A stretch of DNA of 39,379 nucleotides. Origin: Anaerolineales bacterium. GTDB taxonomy: Bacteria > Chloroflexota > Anaerolineae > Anaerolineales > UBA4823. The translations under genes were made by a program, and so were the position numbers. The stretch is taken from contig JAGVAD010000051.1 of NCBI GenBank assembly GCA_020060465.1, positions 1 through 39,379 on the forward strand, written 5' to 3'. This document shows, piece after piece, positions 6,410 through 14,709 of the stretch. A model generated the notes under the pieces. The model ran no database searches and was not told where the DNA came from. It saw only the letters and a program-made list of their open reading frames with translations. Every line of letters begins with the position of its first letter. Position 1 is the stretch's first letter.

Positions 6410-7210
6410 TCAGCGTCGCATTTGCGGCCCAGAGCGCAGGATATTGGAGCGAGACGGTGTTGGGTTAACTTGATTCGCGCCACTCAGGTTTTGAGCAGCT
6501 CCGCTGTTGCTCGCGGACAGGGAATGATAGGTTGGCTCAGGACGACTGCCGCCAAACATCTCTGGTTGAGAAGGAGCGCTGGCTTTGACAGACGGCCTCA
6601 GAGAAGCCGGGTTTGCAACCTGACGTAATGAAGCAGGACGAGGCGCAGGTTGCTGCAATACCTGGGGGCGCGTCTGTGGACGAGTAGAAACAACGGGTCG
6701 CTCGGAGGTCTGATTGAACAGACGATCCCCAGCGACTGAAAAAGTTCCAATAATCAAAACGCGAATCAGCCAGACCAATACCGCAACGAAAACCGGCGCC
6801 ACCCGCAACATCGTTTCACGACTGACCACTTCATTGCCCAGCGTCTGATGATCCAAAATCGCCAGCGAGACGCCCCACCAGGTGAGCATGGCGTTCATGG
6901 TTGCCGCCAGCAGCCAGGCGCCGAAGAGATACCAGCTTTCATTTGGCCCCGCAGATGGTTGCCCTCCGCCGTCGGTGGGCGTGAACAGACGGGCAATGCC
7001 AGCAAAGTCAATACCGCAGAAGGCGATGGCCAAGATCGTCGCCCAGCGCACGCCGACAAATGACAATTCGCCCAACAAATCATTCAAAGCAAATTCTGTG
7101 GTGCTGTAGTTAAATATCTCAAAAGCAAACAGCGCTGTGACAATGATGACGCCGAAAACCAAACCTCGGCGTAAGCGCATTTGATGAAACAGGACCTGGC
7201 TAGCATTCAT
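6410..7210 (-). CDS. Four-helix membrane protein with disordered tail, function unknown
   Basis: I do not recognise a family. The 266-residue protein has four predicted membrane helices: about 15-37, 51-75, 92-118 and 135-158. They are followed by a tail of about 100 residues rich in Pro, Ser, Gln and Arg (for example RPQTRPQVLQQPAPRPASLR), which is probably disordered. The start ATG at 7210 has GGAGGAGG seven bases upstream; a longer TTG start would include that site. It diverges from the lytic transglycosylase gene and is convergent with the kinase. A role at the envelope is possible but not shown. Confidence 0.75.
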   Translation of the reverse strand: MNASQVLFHQMRLRRGLVFGVIIVTALFAFEIFNYSTTEFALNDLLGELSFVGVRWATILAIAFCGIDFAGIARLFTPTDGGGQPSAGPNESWYLFGAWLLAATMNAMLTWWGVSLAILDHQTLGNEVVSRETMLRVAPVFVAVLVWLIRVLIIGTFSVAGDRLFNQTSERPVVSTRPQTRPQVLQQPAPRPASLRQVANPASLRPSVKASAPSQPEMFGGSRPEPTYHSLSASNSGAAQNLSGANQVNPTPSRSNILRSGPQMRR

Positions 7211-7282
7211 TTTCAGCCTCCTCCAAAAGATAGACAAAAGTTTTCGCTGCTAAATTTCTAATCTGGCGCCCATCCAAGTGAG

Positions 7283-7311
7283 TTGACAATGCATTGGAAC
7301 ATGATTATAAT
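7283..7311 (+). promoter_or_regulatory. Consensus sigma-70 type promoter of the transglycosylase gene
   Basis: TTGACA (7283-7288) and TATAAT (7306-7311) are separated by exactly 17 bases, a perfect match to the housekeeping consensus. The expected start is near 7318, leaving about 65 bases of leader before ATG 7383. An inverted repeat overlaps the start point, as expected for a strong promoter kept under repression. Confidence 0.88.
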
Positions 7312-7315
7312 AAAT

Positions 7316-7333
7316 ATAGAACATTAGTTCTAT
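7316..7333 (+). promoter_or_regulatory. Operator-like inverted repeat GAAC-N4-GTTC at +1
   Basis: ATAGAAC (7316-7322) and GTTCTAT (7327-7333) form a perfect 7-bp dyad with spacer ATTA, centred about six bases after the predicted transcription start. The core GAAC-N4-GTTC is the half-site pattern of the LexA box of Firmicutes and Actinobacteria. The position would block polymerase. That LexA is the binder is inference. Confidence 0.6.
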
Positions 7334-7382
7334 TTTGTCAAGGGTTAACCAAACCAATTTCTCCACCATCATTGGAGATCGG

Positions 7383-8126
7383 ATGAATGCATTTGAGGAG
7401 CCTGCATACTTTGAATATGTAGAGGATGATGATCTGTTTGACCCGGCGCTGGATTACTCCATCGGCGATGATTTTGAGATCGGAGAAGCGAACTTCATCC
7501 TGCCTAACAGCGCGCCGGCCCCAAGCCCTGGCTGTATTGCCATTGTCACGCTCTTCGTCGGTCTGTGCCTGGCGCTCTTCTTGTTGCGAGCAGCAGCTCA
7601 ACTGCCGTCACTATCCGCCGCAACGGATGATGTGCACGCCGTACAAACTGTGGTGAGCCAACAGGCAGAAGGGTTGCCAGCCCAAGTCGCGAATAACGGA
7701 GAATGCCGGGTCAGCAGCCTGTTTCCGGAGAAAGTAACCCGCTGGTGCGGCTTAATCACTTTCTATGCCCAAAAACATGGCTTACCCCCGGATTTGGTGG
7801 CAGCGTTAATCTGGCTGGAAAGTGGCGGCGACGAAAACGCATACTCTCGCAGCGGCGCAGTTGGCTTGATGCAAGTGATGCCGCGGGATGGTCTGGCAGC
7901 GTCGTTTATGTGCGTGAATGGTCCCTGCTTCAGCGACCGCCCCAGCTCAGAGGAATTGATGAACCCCGAATTCAATGTCGCGTATGGCACGCGTATGTTG
8001 GCTGGTCTGCTGAGGCGTCACGGCAACCTGCGCGAGGCGCTTAAATCGTATGGGCCCATGAACTCCGGCTATTCCTACGCTGATAAAGTTTTGGGGTTGT
8101 TCGAACGTTATCGCACCCAGCAATGA
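7383..8126 (+). CDS. Membrane-anchored lytic transglycosylase (SLT domain)
   Basis: The 247-residue protein has an acidic cytoplasmic N-terminus (for example VEDDDLFDPALD), one membrane helix at about 51-70, a short linker and an SLT domain from about residue 108. The catalytic Glu is E146 in ALIWLESGGDENAYS, followed by GAVGLMQVMP and the NVAYGTRMLAGLLRR helix. Such enzymes cut the MurNAc-GlcNAc bond of peptidoglycan outside the membrane. A CVNGPC pair may form a disulphide. I chose ATG 7383 because GGAG lies just upstream. The gene has its own strong promoter and a dyad operator. Confidence 0.88.
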   Translation: MNAFEEPAYFEYVEDDDLFDPALDYSIGDDFEIGEANFILPNSAPAPSPGCIAIVTLFVGLCLALFLLRAAAQLPSLSAATDDVHAVQTVVSQQAEGLPAQVANNGECRVSSLFPEKVTRWCGLITFYAQKHGLPPDLVAALIWLESGGDENAYSRSGAVGLMQVMPRDGLAASFMCVNGPCFSDRPSSEELMNPEFNVAYGTRMLAGLLRRHGNLREALKSYGPMNSGYSYADKVLGLFERYRTQQ

Positions 8127-8139
8127 TCCTGGCTCTTAG

Positions 8140-8619
8140 CTACCCAGAAACCAATGGATAGAAATTCACACCGTAATCAACCAATACACCGTCCCGGTAA
8201 ACGAACTTTGCCGAAAAAAACCGACCCTGCTCCAACCAGGGGATAAAAATGCGGTCCCCTTCCCAAAGGTTGAGTTCCAGTAACCGCCGGTCCTCCACCC
8301 ATTGCAAATCGCCCTCCGGCGAGGCAAGTAGATCTGCATCCTTCCCCATGGGAGTTGCTGTGAATACAAAGGCGTACCAGTCCTCGTCATTTGCAAACGC
8401 TGGAAAAGTTAACACGCCTCTCAGCTTCAGATCCCTCACTTGCAGCCCTGATTCTTCATAGATCTCGCGGACTGCACATTCTTCCGGCGTCTCGCCGGGC
8501 GCAAATTTCCCGCCCAATCCATTCCATTTTCCCCGATGCATATCGTTTGCTTTCTTGTTGCGATGAATCATCAGGGTTTTCCCATCCCGGCGGACATAAC
8601 ACAACGTGGCCAGCTTCAT
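8140..8619 (-). CDS. Nudix hydrolase, 8-oxo-dGTP diphosphatase-like
   Basis: The 159-residue protein has a complete Nudix box at G37-L59: GKFAPGETPEECAV, then REIYEESGL. The upstream sequence MIHRNKKANDMHRGKWNGLGG is typical of the MutT/MTH1-like branch that cleans oxidised nucleotides such as 8-oxo-dGTP. The exact substrate cannot be proven from sequence. The start ATG (8619) is seven bases after the stop of the SDR gene, so the two are likely co-translated. Confidence 0.88.
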   Translation of the reverse strand: MKLATLCYVRRDGKTLMIHRNKKANDMHRGKWNGLGGKFAPGETPEECAVREIYEESGLQVRDLKLRGVLTFPAFANDEDWYAFVFTATPMGKDADLLASPEGDLQWVEDRRLLELNLWEGDRIFIPWLEQGRFFSAKFVYRDGVLVDYGVNFYPLVSG

Positions 8620-8626
8620 CAGCGGA

Positions 8627-9349
8627 TCACTCCCATGGGTTTAGCATCGTCTGGATCAAGATCGGCGTACCGATCTTAATGTTTTCTCGGCGGGTCAGCA
8701 GCCAAATGGCCAGATCGGCGATATCTTCGGGGTACAGACATTTCTCTTCATTCAGACCCGGCGATCCTTTGGTCATTTCAGTCACCACCATGCCGGGGCA
8801 GATTGTGTTCACGCGAATATTAAAGTCCTGGTTCTCGCGCTGGACATATTCACCCAAATCATTCAGCGCATGTTTGGATAAGCCATACGCCCCATCGCCG
8901 CGATAATACTCGATGCCCGATTCTGAGCTGATATTCAGAATCTGACCGCTGCGCTGAGCACGCATGAGCGGCAAGACCTGGCGTATGCACAGATAAGCCC
9001 CGCGCAGATTCACTGCCATCACCCGATCCCAACTTTCTATGGAGAGCGCATGTAGCTCGCCGTCCTCAAATACAGCCGCATTATTCACCAATATATCTAC
9101 CCGGCTATAGGTTTCAATAGCGGCCTGCGTCAGACGGGCGACATCCTGTTCATGGGAGACATCCGCCTGTACAGCCAATGCCTCGCCCCCCATAGCCTGT
9201 ACTTCAGAGGCAACGCTCTGGATACGCTCCAGCCGGCGCCCGCAGAGGACAAGTCGTGCACCTTCCTGAGCCAACGCCAGGGCGATCCCGCGACCAATCC
9301 CCGTACCGCCGCCGGTGATGATTGCGGTTTTCTGATTTAATCGCTTCAT
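8627..9349 (-). CDS. Short-chain dehydrogenase/reductase
   Basis: This 240-residue classical SDR has the nucleotide-binding TGGGTGIG (12-19), NNAA (89-92), the catalytic Ser near 141-142 and Y155-x3-K159 in AYGLSK. It should use NAD(P)H to oxidise or reduce a carbonyl/alcohol; the substrate is unknown. Its ATG overlaps the stop of the upstream sucrase/ferredoxin-like gene by four bases (ATGA), a sign of translational coupling. The C-terminal lid is short, with IGTPILIQTMLNPWE at the end. Confidence 0.88.
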   Translation of the reverse strand: MKRLNQKTAIITGGGTGIGRGIALALAQEGARLVLCGRRLERIQSVASEVQAMGGEALAVQADVSHEQDVARLTQAAIETYSRVDILVNNAAVFEDGELHALSIESWDRVMAVNLRGAYLCIRQVLPLMRAQRSGQILNISSESGIEYYRGDGAYGLSKHALNDLGEYVQRENQDFNIRVNTICPGMVVTEMTKGSPGLNEEKCLYPEDIADLAIWLLTRRENIKIGTPILIQTMLNPWE

Positions 9350-10287
9350 ACAGCCCTCTCAATGATTTGTATTTCATAGATCGGCACCCGCGTCTGTTTA
9401 TCCAGCAGACAACTCTCATAGACCAGCGTCTCACCCGGACGCTCAGCTACACGCAAATCATAGACGGTCTGGCTTGCGGGATGCAAGAAGGCAATCATCC
9501 ACTCATGATTATATTGCTGCGACCCAATAAATCGCAACGCCTCTGTTTCATACGCGCTCAACTGACGGCGCAGAGCGATTTCGGCAGCCTGAACTGGCGG
9601 CTGAAAGCGCATCCTGCCGCGCAGGTTTGGCAGATAGACCTGTCCGTTTCGATGAGCTTCTAAAATAGACAGGACATCTTCTGCCCGCACCCGCCCATAC
9701 AACACTCCCTCTGGCAGGCAAATCAGGTTGGCGGCAAAACGATGACCGCCAATATGCGAACACTGCCAAACCAGCGGCGCGGGGGCGTCTTCTGTCGCTT
9801 CCCATAAAGCATTGAAGACGGCAATCCCATAACGGGCGCAGCAACGGTCGCGGCGGCCATTGCTACACACCAGATAGAGCGGCTGCTGCCAACGGTTCGT
9901 TTGAAAAGCATCATCGCCAGCTAAAACAGCGTCAATGTCCAATTCCAGCAGTTGGGAATAATCTTGAAGCGAAAATGCAAAAATATCCGTTCTATCTTCT
10001 TTCGTCTGGGCAATAAAGAAGCGAGGGGTCGCTTGGCGTTTACTGTGATGGGTCTTGATCAGCAATACTTTGCACGTCGGATTCGTTTTGGCGTAAGTCT
10101 TCAATCGCGCCTTGACCGCTTGGGGCAGATCGCTCTCATCCAAAGCCTTCTCCCCCCAGGCGCCGTTGTATTCCAACAGCAAAAAGACTGTCGTCGGCGT
10201 GGCGGTTGCCATCAGCGGCTCTTCCGCCTGAATCGAAAGATCAGAACAATAGGGTTTTTCCTCCGAAGAGAACAACTCAGCAGCCAT
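9346..10287 (-). CDS. Sucrase/ferredoxin-like family protein
   Basis: The 313-residue protein matches the Suc_Fer-like family, thioredoxin-fold proteins that usually bind a [2Fe-2S] cluster. Family features visible are YLVCSNGRRDRCC (C141, C149, C150), then QCSHIGGHRFAANLIC (C176, C190) and LPEGVLYGRV. The function in this family is poorly known; electron transfer is the usual guess. The start ATG follows AAGGAG at nine bases. It heads a three-gene minus-strand operon with the SDR and Nudix genes, which may suggest a redox role. Confidence 0.85.
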   Translation of the reverse strand: MAAELFSSEEKPYCSDLSIQAEEPLMATATPTTVFLLLEYNGAWGEKALDESDLPQAVKARLKTYAKTNPTCKVLLIKTHHSKRQATPRFFIAQTKEDRTDIFAFSLQDYSQLLELDIDAVLAGDDAFQTNRWQQPLYLVCSNGRRDRCCARYGIAVFNALWEATEDAPAPLVWQCSHIGGHRFAANLICLPEGVLYGRVRAEDVLSILEAHRNGQVYLPNLRGRMRFQPPVQAAEIALRRQLSAYETEALRFIGSQQYNHEWMIAFLHPASQTVYDLRVAERPGETLVYESCLLDKQTRVPIYEIQIIERAV

Positions 10288-10327
10288 AGATACAATCTCC
10301 TTGCCGACCCGTGTTGGTTACGAACCT

Positions 10328-10375
10328 CCCACAGGTTTCAGATCACGCAGGCTTGTTTTTAGAAGGACCTGTGGG
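10328..10375 (-). repeat. Inverted repeat upstream of the Suc_Fer gene
   Basis: CCCACAGGT (10328-10336) and ACCTGTGGG (10367-10375) form a perfect 9-bp stem with a 30-base loop in the 198-base gap between ferritin and the Suc_Fer gene. It could be a leader structure or an operator. I recognise no known riboswitch in it. Confidence 0.4.
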
Positions 10376-10429
10376 CTGTTTTGCATCAATCGTTCGGGGC
10401 AGGCTCTGCGTCAGGTTAGCAGAATTTAT

Positions 10430-10455
10430 TAAAAATATGGCGAGCAAAATTCGCC
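10430..10455 (-). terminator. Terminator of the ferritin gene
   Basis: Read on the minus strand, GGCGA and TCGCC (10439-10455) form a 5-bp stem with loop ATTTTGC, followed by ATATTTTTAATAAAT. It begins about 30 bases after the ferritin stop. The stem is short but the T-rich tail is good. Confidence 0.55.
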
Positions 10456-10485
10456 CGCCACATTCTCTAAGAACAATTGAGATGA

Positions 10486-10983
10486 CTAATCGCCATCTTC
10501 CCGCTTACCAACATGACGGTCAATGTGCAAGATTGCGCTCTGATGATCTTCAGCCATCTGGAGTTGATCCACAATCAGGCTGGCGTTCTTCTCTTCTTCA
10601 ACCTGCTCGTCAATGAACCAATGTAGCATCACCTGAGTGGGATAGTCGCCTTCTTTGACCGCCGCCTCATAGAGTTTGTGGATCATGCTCGTGACTTTTC
10701 TCTCATGCTCCAGGATCTGCTGGAAGACTTCCAGCGGCGAACCGAATTCCACCGGCGGTTTGTCAATGGCCAGCAATTCAACTCGCCCGCCGCGGTCGTT
10801 GATAAAATCGAAAAATTTCATAGCGTGTTCGGTCTCTTCTTTCGCCTGCACACGCGTCCATTTTGCAAAGCCGGGCAGACTGGCTGCTTCAAAATGGGCA
10901 GACATCGCCAGGTATAAATAGGCTGAATATAACTCATTCTTGATTTGTTCATTGATCGCTTTCTGAATGGTTGCGCTCAACAT
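10486..10983 (-). CDS. ftnA: Bacterial non-haem ferritin
   Basis: The 165-residue protein is a four-helix ferritin that oxidises Fe(II) and stores the mineral in a 24-subunit shell. The ferroxidase ligands stand where they do in FtnA: E17, E50, H53, E94, Q127 and E130. The motif KWTRVQAKEETEHAMKFFDFI is typical. ATG follows AGGAGG. The gene is flanked by its own promoter (11063-11072) and a terminator, so it looks monocistronic. No clear Fur box is seen. Confidence 0.93.
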   Translation of the reverse strand: MLSATIQKAINEQIKNELYSAYLYLAMSAHFEAASLPGFAKWTRVQAKEETEHAMKFFDFINDRGGRVELLAIDKPPVEFGSPLEVFQQILEHERKVTSMIHKLYEAAVKEGDYPTQVMLHWFIDEQVEEEKNASLIVDQLQMAEDHQSAILHIDRHVGKREDGD

Positions 10984-11062
10984 AGTTAACCTCCTGTGTG
11001 AAATTGCGAACTAGAATATCCAGATGCGCTTACGCACAACTCTGGTAGATTGCCTGTCAGCT

Positions 11063-11072
11063 AATATACCAC
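11063..11072 (-). promoter_or_regulatory. Probable extended -10 promoter of ferritin
   Basis: On the minus strand the sequence reads GTGGTATATT, with TATATT at 11063-11068 and a TGG extension. No strong -35 is present. The predicted leader is about 70 bases and includes a hairpin of CCAGA/TCTGG arms. The 15-base block CCCTGTGGTATATTA is shared with the promoter at 4208. Confidence 0.5.
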
Positions 11073-11102
11073 AGGGCTGAAACCAAAACCATAAATCAGC
11101 CA

Positions 11103-12824
11103 TTAGAAACCCAGTTCTTTGAGGATTTCGTCTTCGCCGCGCCGCCGAGCGGAGGGTCTTCCCAGCAACTCCTCCCAAAAGCGATCATCATAACGGCGCG
11201 AGCGAACCGGTAGGGGCATGGGCATACCCCAACCCAACAGCAAAACCTCCTCCTTTGGCTGCAAGCGCGCCAGCATTCCGCGCAAGACCTCTCTACCAGC
11301 CAGCCCGGAAAGCACGGCGTGGATGTCGTCTTCATCGCCCAGCCAACCCGATATGCGGGTACCCAATTGCGACATCACCTCGTCATAAATCTGTGAGGGG
11401 CGTTGATCCACGATCAATAAGGTGACATAATACTTGCGCATTTCACGCGCAATCGTGCTGAAGGTGGTTTGCGCCGCCACTTCGCGGTTGAGCAACTTGT
11501 GGGCTTCCTCGACCACGATCACCAAGGGCCGTGGCTCCTTTTCGCCCTTCGCACGAAAATCGTTGGTGCGTTTCTCCCAGGCAGCGCGGATGCGCCGGGT
11601 GAGCAGATTGCTGACCAGCAAATAATCCAGGTCGCTTTCATGCTCGCCAAAGGACAGGATGATGTGCTGGCCCCCTTCCAAAGCCTTGATAATCTCCCCA
11701 ACGCTATCTGCAGCGGGTTGATCCACAATATAAGAGGTGTTGAACAACCGCCCAAGCTTGTTGTGTAAACTTTCAGCAGCCATCTGATTTACGCCGCTTC
11801 TTTGCGCCCAGGCAGCCACGCTATCCGGCGCGGGGTACTTCTTGCCATCCTCACCGGTGATCGTTGCGCCAGACCGCATTTGTTGAAATTGCGCAAACCA
11901 ATCATGGCTAAAGTCGTTCCAAAGCGCATCCAGTGTGGCAGGTGTGGTTTCCTTTAGATTCAGTTCACGCGTAAGCATTTCAATATCTGCTGGCAGGATG
12001 TCGCGCCTGGCGATCTCCAGGTTGAAATCCGGCGGTTGACCACGGATCAGCGTGCCTTGCCCTAGCCCCACCACGCGCACGCGGTTGGGGAATTTGGTTT
12101 TCAGGCCAATCACGCGCTTGCCGGTATCGGAGGCAGTGTCATCGTAACCGTATTCATTGTGCATATCATAAACCAGCAACGAAGCGCGATTGAAATGGAT
12201 CAGGCCCGCCAGCAGAATACGGGTCAGGAATGACTTGCCCGTACCGGTGGCGCCAAAAATCCCTGATGAGCGTTGAACAAATTTATCCAGATTCAAACAC
12301 ACTGGATAACCCTGCTCACGCGTATAACCGATGACAAAATTCCCTGCTTTATCTTGGTCGCCGAAGATCTCAGCGATGTCGCCTGGGGCAGCCAGACGTA
12401 CGCGCGCATGATGCGGGGGAATGGTTTTAACCGGCAACGGAGCAGGCGCGGGGCGCAAACCCAGGTCAATGGCTTCGCTCCAGCGCCTATATTCTGCCGT
12501 TCCAGGCTCTGGCCCAATCTCCAACATCAGAGCTGGCAGCACTTCGAGGTTGGTAAAGAGCGTTTGCCCATGCAGAAGATGCGCCAACTCCGGCGGCAGG
12601 CGCATCTCGCTTTGTTCATCGGCGAAGCGCGGGTCGGTTGCGCCTAGCTGCAAATCGGTAATCAAGCCAAAGAATCGCCAATCTCCGCTTTCGATGACCA
12701 CAAAACCGCCTTCCTGAACCTGGTTGGCAGTAACGATCAAACGAACACGCAGGTTTTCACGCAGCCCGCCTCCGACCACATAACCGATTTCGACCGATTC
12801 TGAATCTTGTATCGCAGCGCCCAT
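11103..12824 (-). CDS. herA: HerA-type DNA translocase/helicase ATPase
   Basis: HerA is a hexameric FtsK-like ATPase that works with the NurA nuclease in DNA end processing. The 573-residue protein has an N-terminal beta-barrel (HAS) region of about 120 residues, Walker A GATGTGKS (191-198), FNRASLLVYDMHNEYG after it, and Walker B LVIVVEEAH near residue 435. Later LLIVDQRPSQIYDEVMSQLGTRI fits the family. Start ATG follows a GAGG site. It is the last gene of a tight minus-strand group: nurA, a 206-residue protein, then herA. Confidence 0.9.
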   Translation of the reverse strand: MGAAIQDSESVEIGYVVGGGLRENLRVRLIVTANQVQEGGFVVIESGDWRFFGLITDLQLGATDPRFADEQSEMRLPPELAHLLHGQTLFTNLEVLPALMLEIGPEPGTAEYRRWSEAIDLGLRPAPAPLPVKTIPPHHARVRLAAPGDIAEIFGDQDKAGNFVIGYTREQGYPVCLNLDKFVQRSSGIFGATGTGKSFLTRILLAGLIHFNRASLLVYDMHNEYGYDDTASDTGKRVIGLKTKFPNRVRVVGLGQGTLIRGQPPDFNLEIARRDILPADIEMLTRELNLKETTPATLDALWNDFSHDWFAQFQQMRSGATITGEDGKKYPAPDSVAAWAQRSGVNQMAAESLHNKLGRLFNTSYIVDQPAADSVGEIIKALEGGQHIILSFGEHESDLDYLLVSNLLTRRIRAAWEKRTNDFRAKGEKEPRPLVIVVEEAHKLLNREVAAQTTFSTIAREMRKYYVTLLIVDQRPSQIYDEVMSQLGTRISGWLGDEDDIHAVLSGLAGREVLRGMLARLQPKEEVLLLGWGMPMPLPVRSRRYDDRFWEELLGRPSARRRGEDEILKELGF

Positions 12825-12858
12825 AGCATCCTCTTTTTATTTATAAATGGGTGGGTGG

Positions 12859-13479
12859 CTAAAACTGAATCTCACCAATGGCGTCCCCTAATGCTCCCAG
12901 CACTTGCATAAGGGTCGTGTAATCGTCGCGCAAGAGGGTAATCAATTCCTGGGCAGCGCGCGTCGCCCAGGCGGGATCTCCACCCGCAGCTTGAGCTTGC
13001 TGAGATTGCAAGATATGCGCTGCCAGCAGTTCACCCACCGGCAGATCGCTGGCGCGCAACACATGACGAAAATAGCCAAACCGGCCAGTTGAGGTAAACT
13101 GACATAGCTCTTCTGGACTGCACAGATAGATAACATCCAGGCTGAGCGCGGGGCGCGGCGGCAACAGATGATAAATGCGCCCGTTTTGACGATAACCTAC
13201 CGCAAGCACACTGATTTCCAGCGGCACATTTCGATTGGCGCGGTTATCGTTGATCACGCTTTCATCTACACCCTCGGCCGTGACCAACTGGCGTACCAAT
13301 CCATCATCGTCAATGTGGATGTCGTAAATCAAGCCATAGATCTCATACTGTTCGGCAGCCGGGGCTTTTACCAATGCGCCAAACGCCGGCGCATCCAGTT
13401 GCGAGGCGCGGCAACCGAGGATAAATCCTGTCGTTCCGGCTCGTAAGAGCCGCCCAATTTGAATAGCTGTAGCTGTCAT
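12859..13479 (-). CDS. Small protein between NurA and HerA, possible HAS-barrel protein
   Basis: I cannot assign this 206-residue protein to a named family with certainty. Its N-terminal half (IGRLLRAGTTGFILGC, then EIYGLIYDIHIDDDG) is beta-rich and resembles the HAS barrel found at the start of HerA. The C-terminal half is helical (AAHILQSQQAQAAGG, then AAQELITLLRDDYTTLMQVL). It lies nine bases after nurA and 34 before herA, so it is probably made with them and may be a third subunit or adaptor. No catalytic motif is visible. Confidence 0.75.
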   Translation of the reverse strand: MTATAIQIGRLLRAGTTGFILGCRASQLDAPAFGALVKAPAAEQYEIYGLIYDIHIDDDGLVRQLVTAEGVDESVINDNRANRNVPLEISVLAVGYRQNGRIYHLLPPRPALSLDVIYLCSPEELCQFTSTGRFGYFRHVLRASDLPVGELLAAHILQSQQAQAAGGDPAWATRAAQELITLLRDDYTTLMQVLGALGDAIGEIQF

Positions 13480-13488
13480 GCAACACCT

Positions 13489-14691
13489 TTATTTGGGACG
13501 AAGATGAAACGAAGCGCGCCCGGGTTGATTTTTCAAAGCCTGCTTGTGCGAAACTTCATCTACTTCAACGCCGCGGCTGCGCAGTTCACGGATAATCATT
13601 TGAGTCACCTGATCTTTCTCTTCAAAGGTCACTACAGCCGCCTCGTGGGCGCGATGCAAGATATAAGGGTAAGCTCCCGCTCCCAGAATGCGGGCTTGCT
13701 GAACCAGGGCGGCATGCAATAGATCCAAAAGCGCGGCATCCATCGCCACCCAGGCGGGAATTTCCACCCGCGCCAACCAGGGACGCCCATCGCTCCCAAC
13801 ATTTAAATAAAAGAAGTGGATTTTAAACTCAGGGCGATACTGCAACGCTGAACGAGACTGAATAGCGAACACAGCAGAACGCTCGCCAGGGCGCAATATT
13901 TTACTGAACAAATGACGATCCGTTACCCCCAAAAGGGGCATTTCGTGTTTCAATTCAGCCAGGCGCTCTTCGGGGGCATCGGCCACTTCCAGCAGACGAA
14001 CGACCAGATTGGCAGCAGATTTATCTACATATCCGGCGGCGGCGACATGCAGTTGACGCAAGCGTTCTAACACTTCCTGATAGCGCGCCAAACTCACCTG
14101 ATAAGAGTCGCCTTGAGCGCCGTCCATTGCGCCCCACAATTCCATTGGGCCATCGGTAAAAGAGGCGATTGGCGCAGGCGCTGTCTCCGCCAGCGCGACG
14201 AGCTGGCTGCGCTCGTAAATATCCCTTTCCAGGGCAAGTTGTTGTTCAGTTCTCACCCCGCTAGGGGTGATCAAATCTTCGCCAAAAATCAACTTGCTGG
14301 AAACCGTGACCTTCGGAGTTTCGGCGTTGCCCAGACTCATTTGAATCGCGCCGACATTGATCAGACAGTAATTCACCTCGCTGTGGCGATCGGGGGAAAT
14401 CTGCGAGCCATCCGCAGCCAGGATTGTGGCTCTCTCCGGCGCAGGCGGAAGAGGGAAGCGCGCGTCTAATGGCTCAGGGTCTTCCTGGCGGGGTAAGGCG
14501 CAGCGCAGGTTAGGATCATAGAAATGAACCACTTTCTGAACACGCTGGCGCAGCCAATCATACGCAATTGCCTTCTCCGCCAGCAGCGTCTCAGCTTTCA
14601 GACGGCGCTCGCGCAGCCCCTGTGATTGTTGGGTCAGGTTTTCTCCCAACGCCTTAATCTGCTCGCGTACCTGTTGAAAATCCAGAGACAT
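13489..14691 (-). CDS. nurA: NurA-type 5'-3' nuclease
   Basis: The 400-residue protein matches the NurA domain family, Mn-dependent nucleases that partner HerA. The first metal-binding motif is ATILAADGSQISPDRH with D94; a second acidic site is D180 in ASFTDGPMELW; YVDKSAANLV follows, and a late motif YPYILHRAHEAAVVT is at 341-355. A coiled-coil-like N-terminus (residues 5-55) precedes the domain. ATG follows GGAAGG. It is the first gene of the operon and has its own promoter with a LexA-like dyad. Confidence 0.88.
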   Translation of the reverse strand: MSLDFQQVREQIKALGENLTQQSQGLRERRLKAETLLAEKAIAYDWLRQRVQKVVHFYDPNLRCALPRQEDPEPLDARFPLPPAPERATILAADGSQISPDRHSEVNYCLINVGAIQMSLGNAETPKVTVSSKLIFGEDLITPSGVRTEQQLALERDIYERSQLVALAETAPAPIASFTDGPMELWGAMDGAQGDSYQVSLARYQEVLERLRQLHVAAAGYVDKSAANLVVRLLEVADAPEERLAELKHEMPLLGVTDRHLFSKILRPGERSAVFAIQSRSALQYRPEFKIHFFYLNVGSDGRPWLARVEIPAWVAMDAALLDLLHAALVQQARILGAGAYPYILHRAHEAAVVTFEEKDQVTQMIIRELRSRGVEVDEVSHKQALKNQPGRASFHLRPK

Positions 14692-14709
14692 GCGTCGCCT
14701 TCCATAAAC

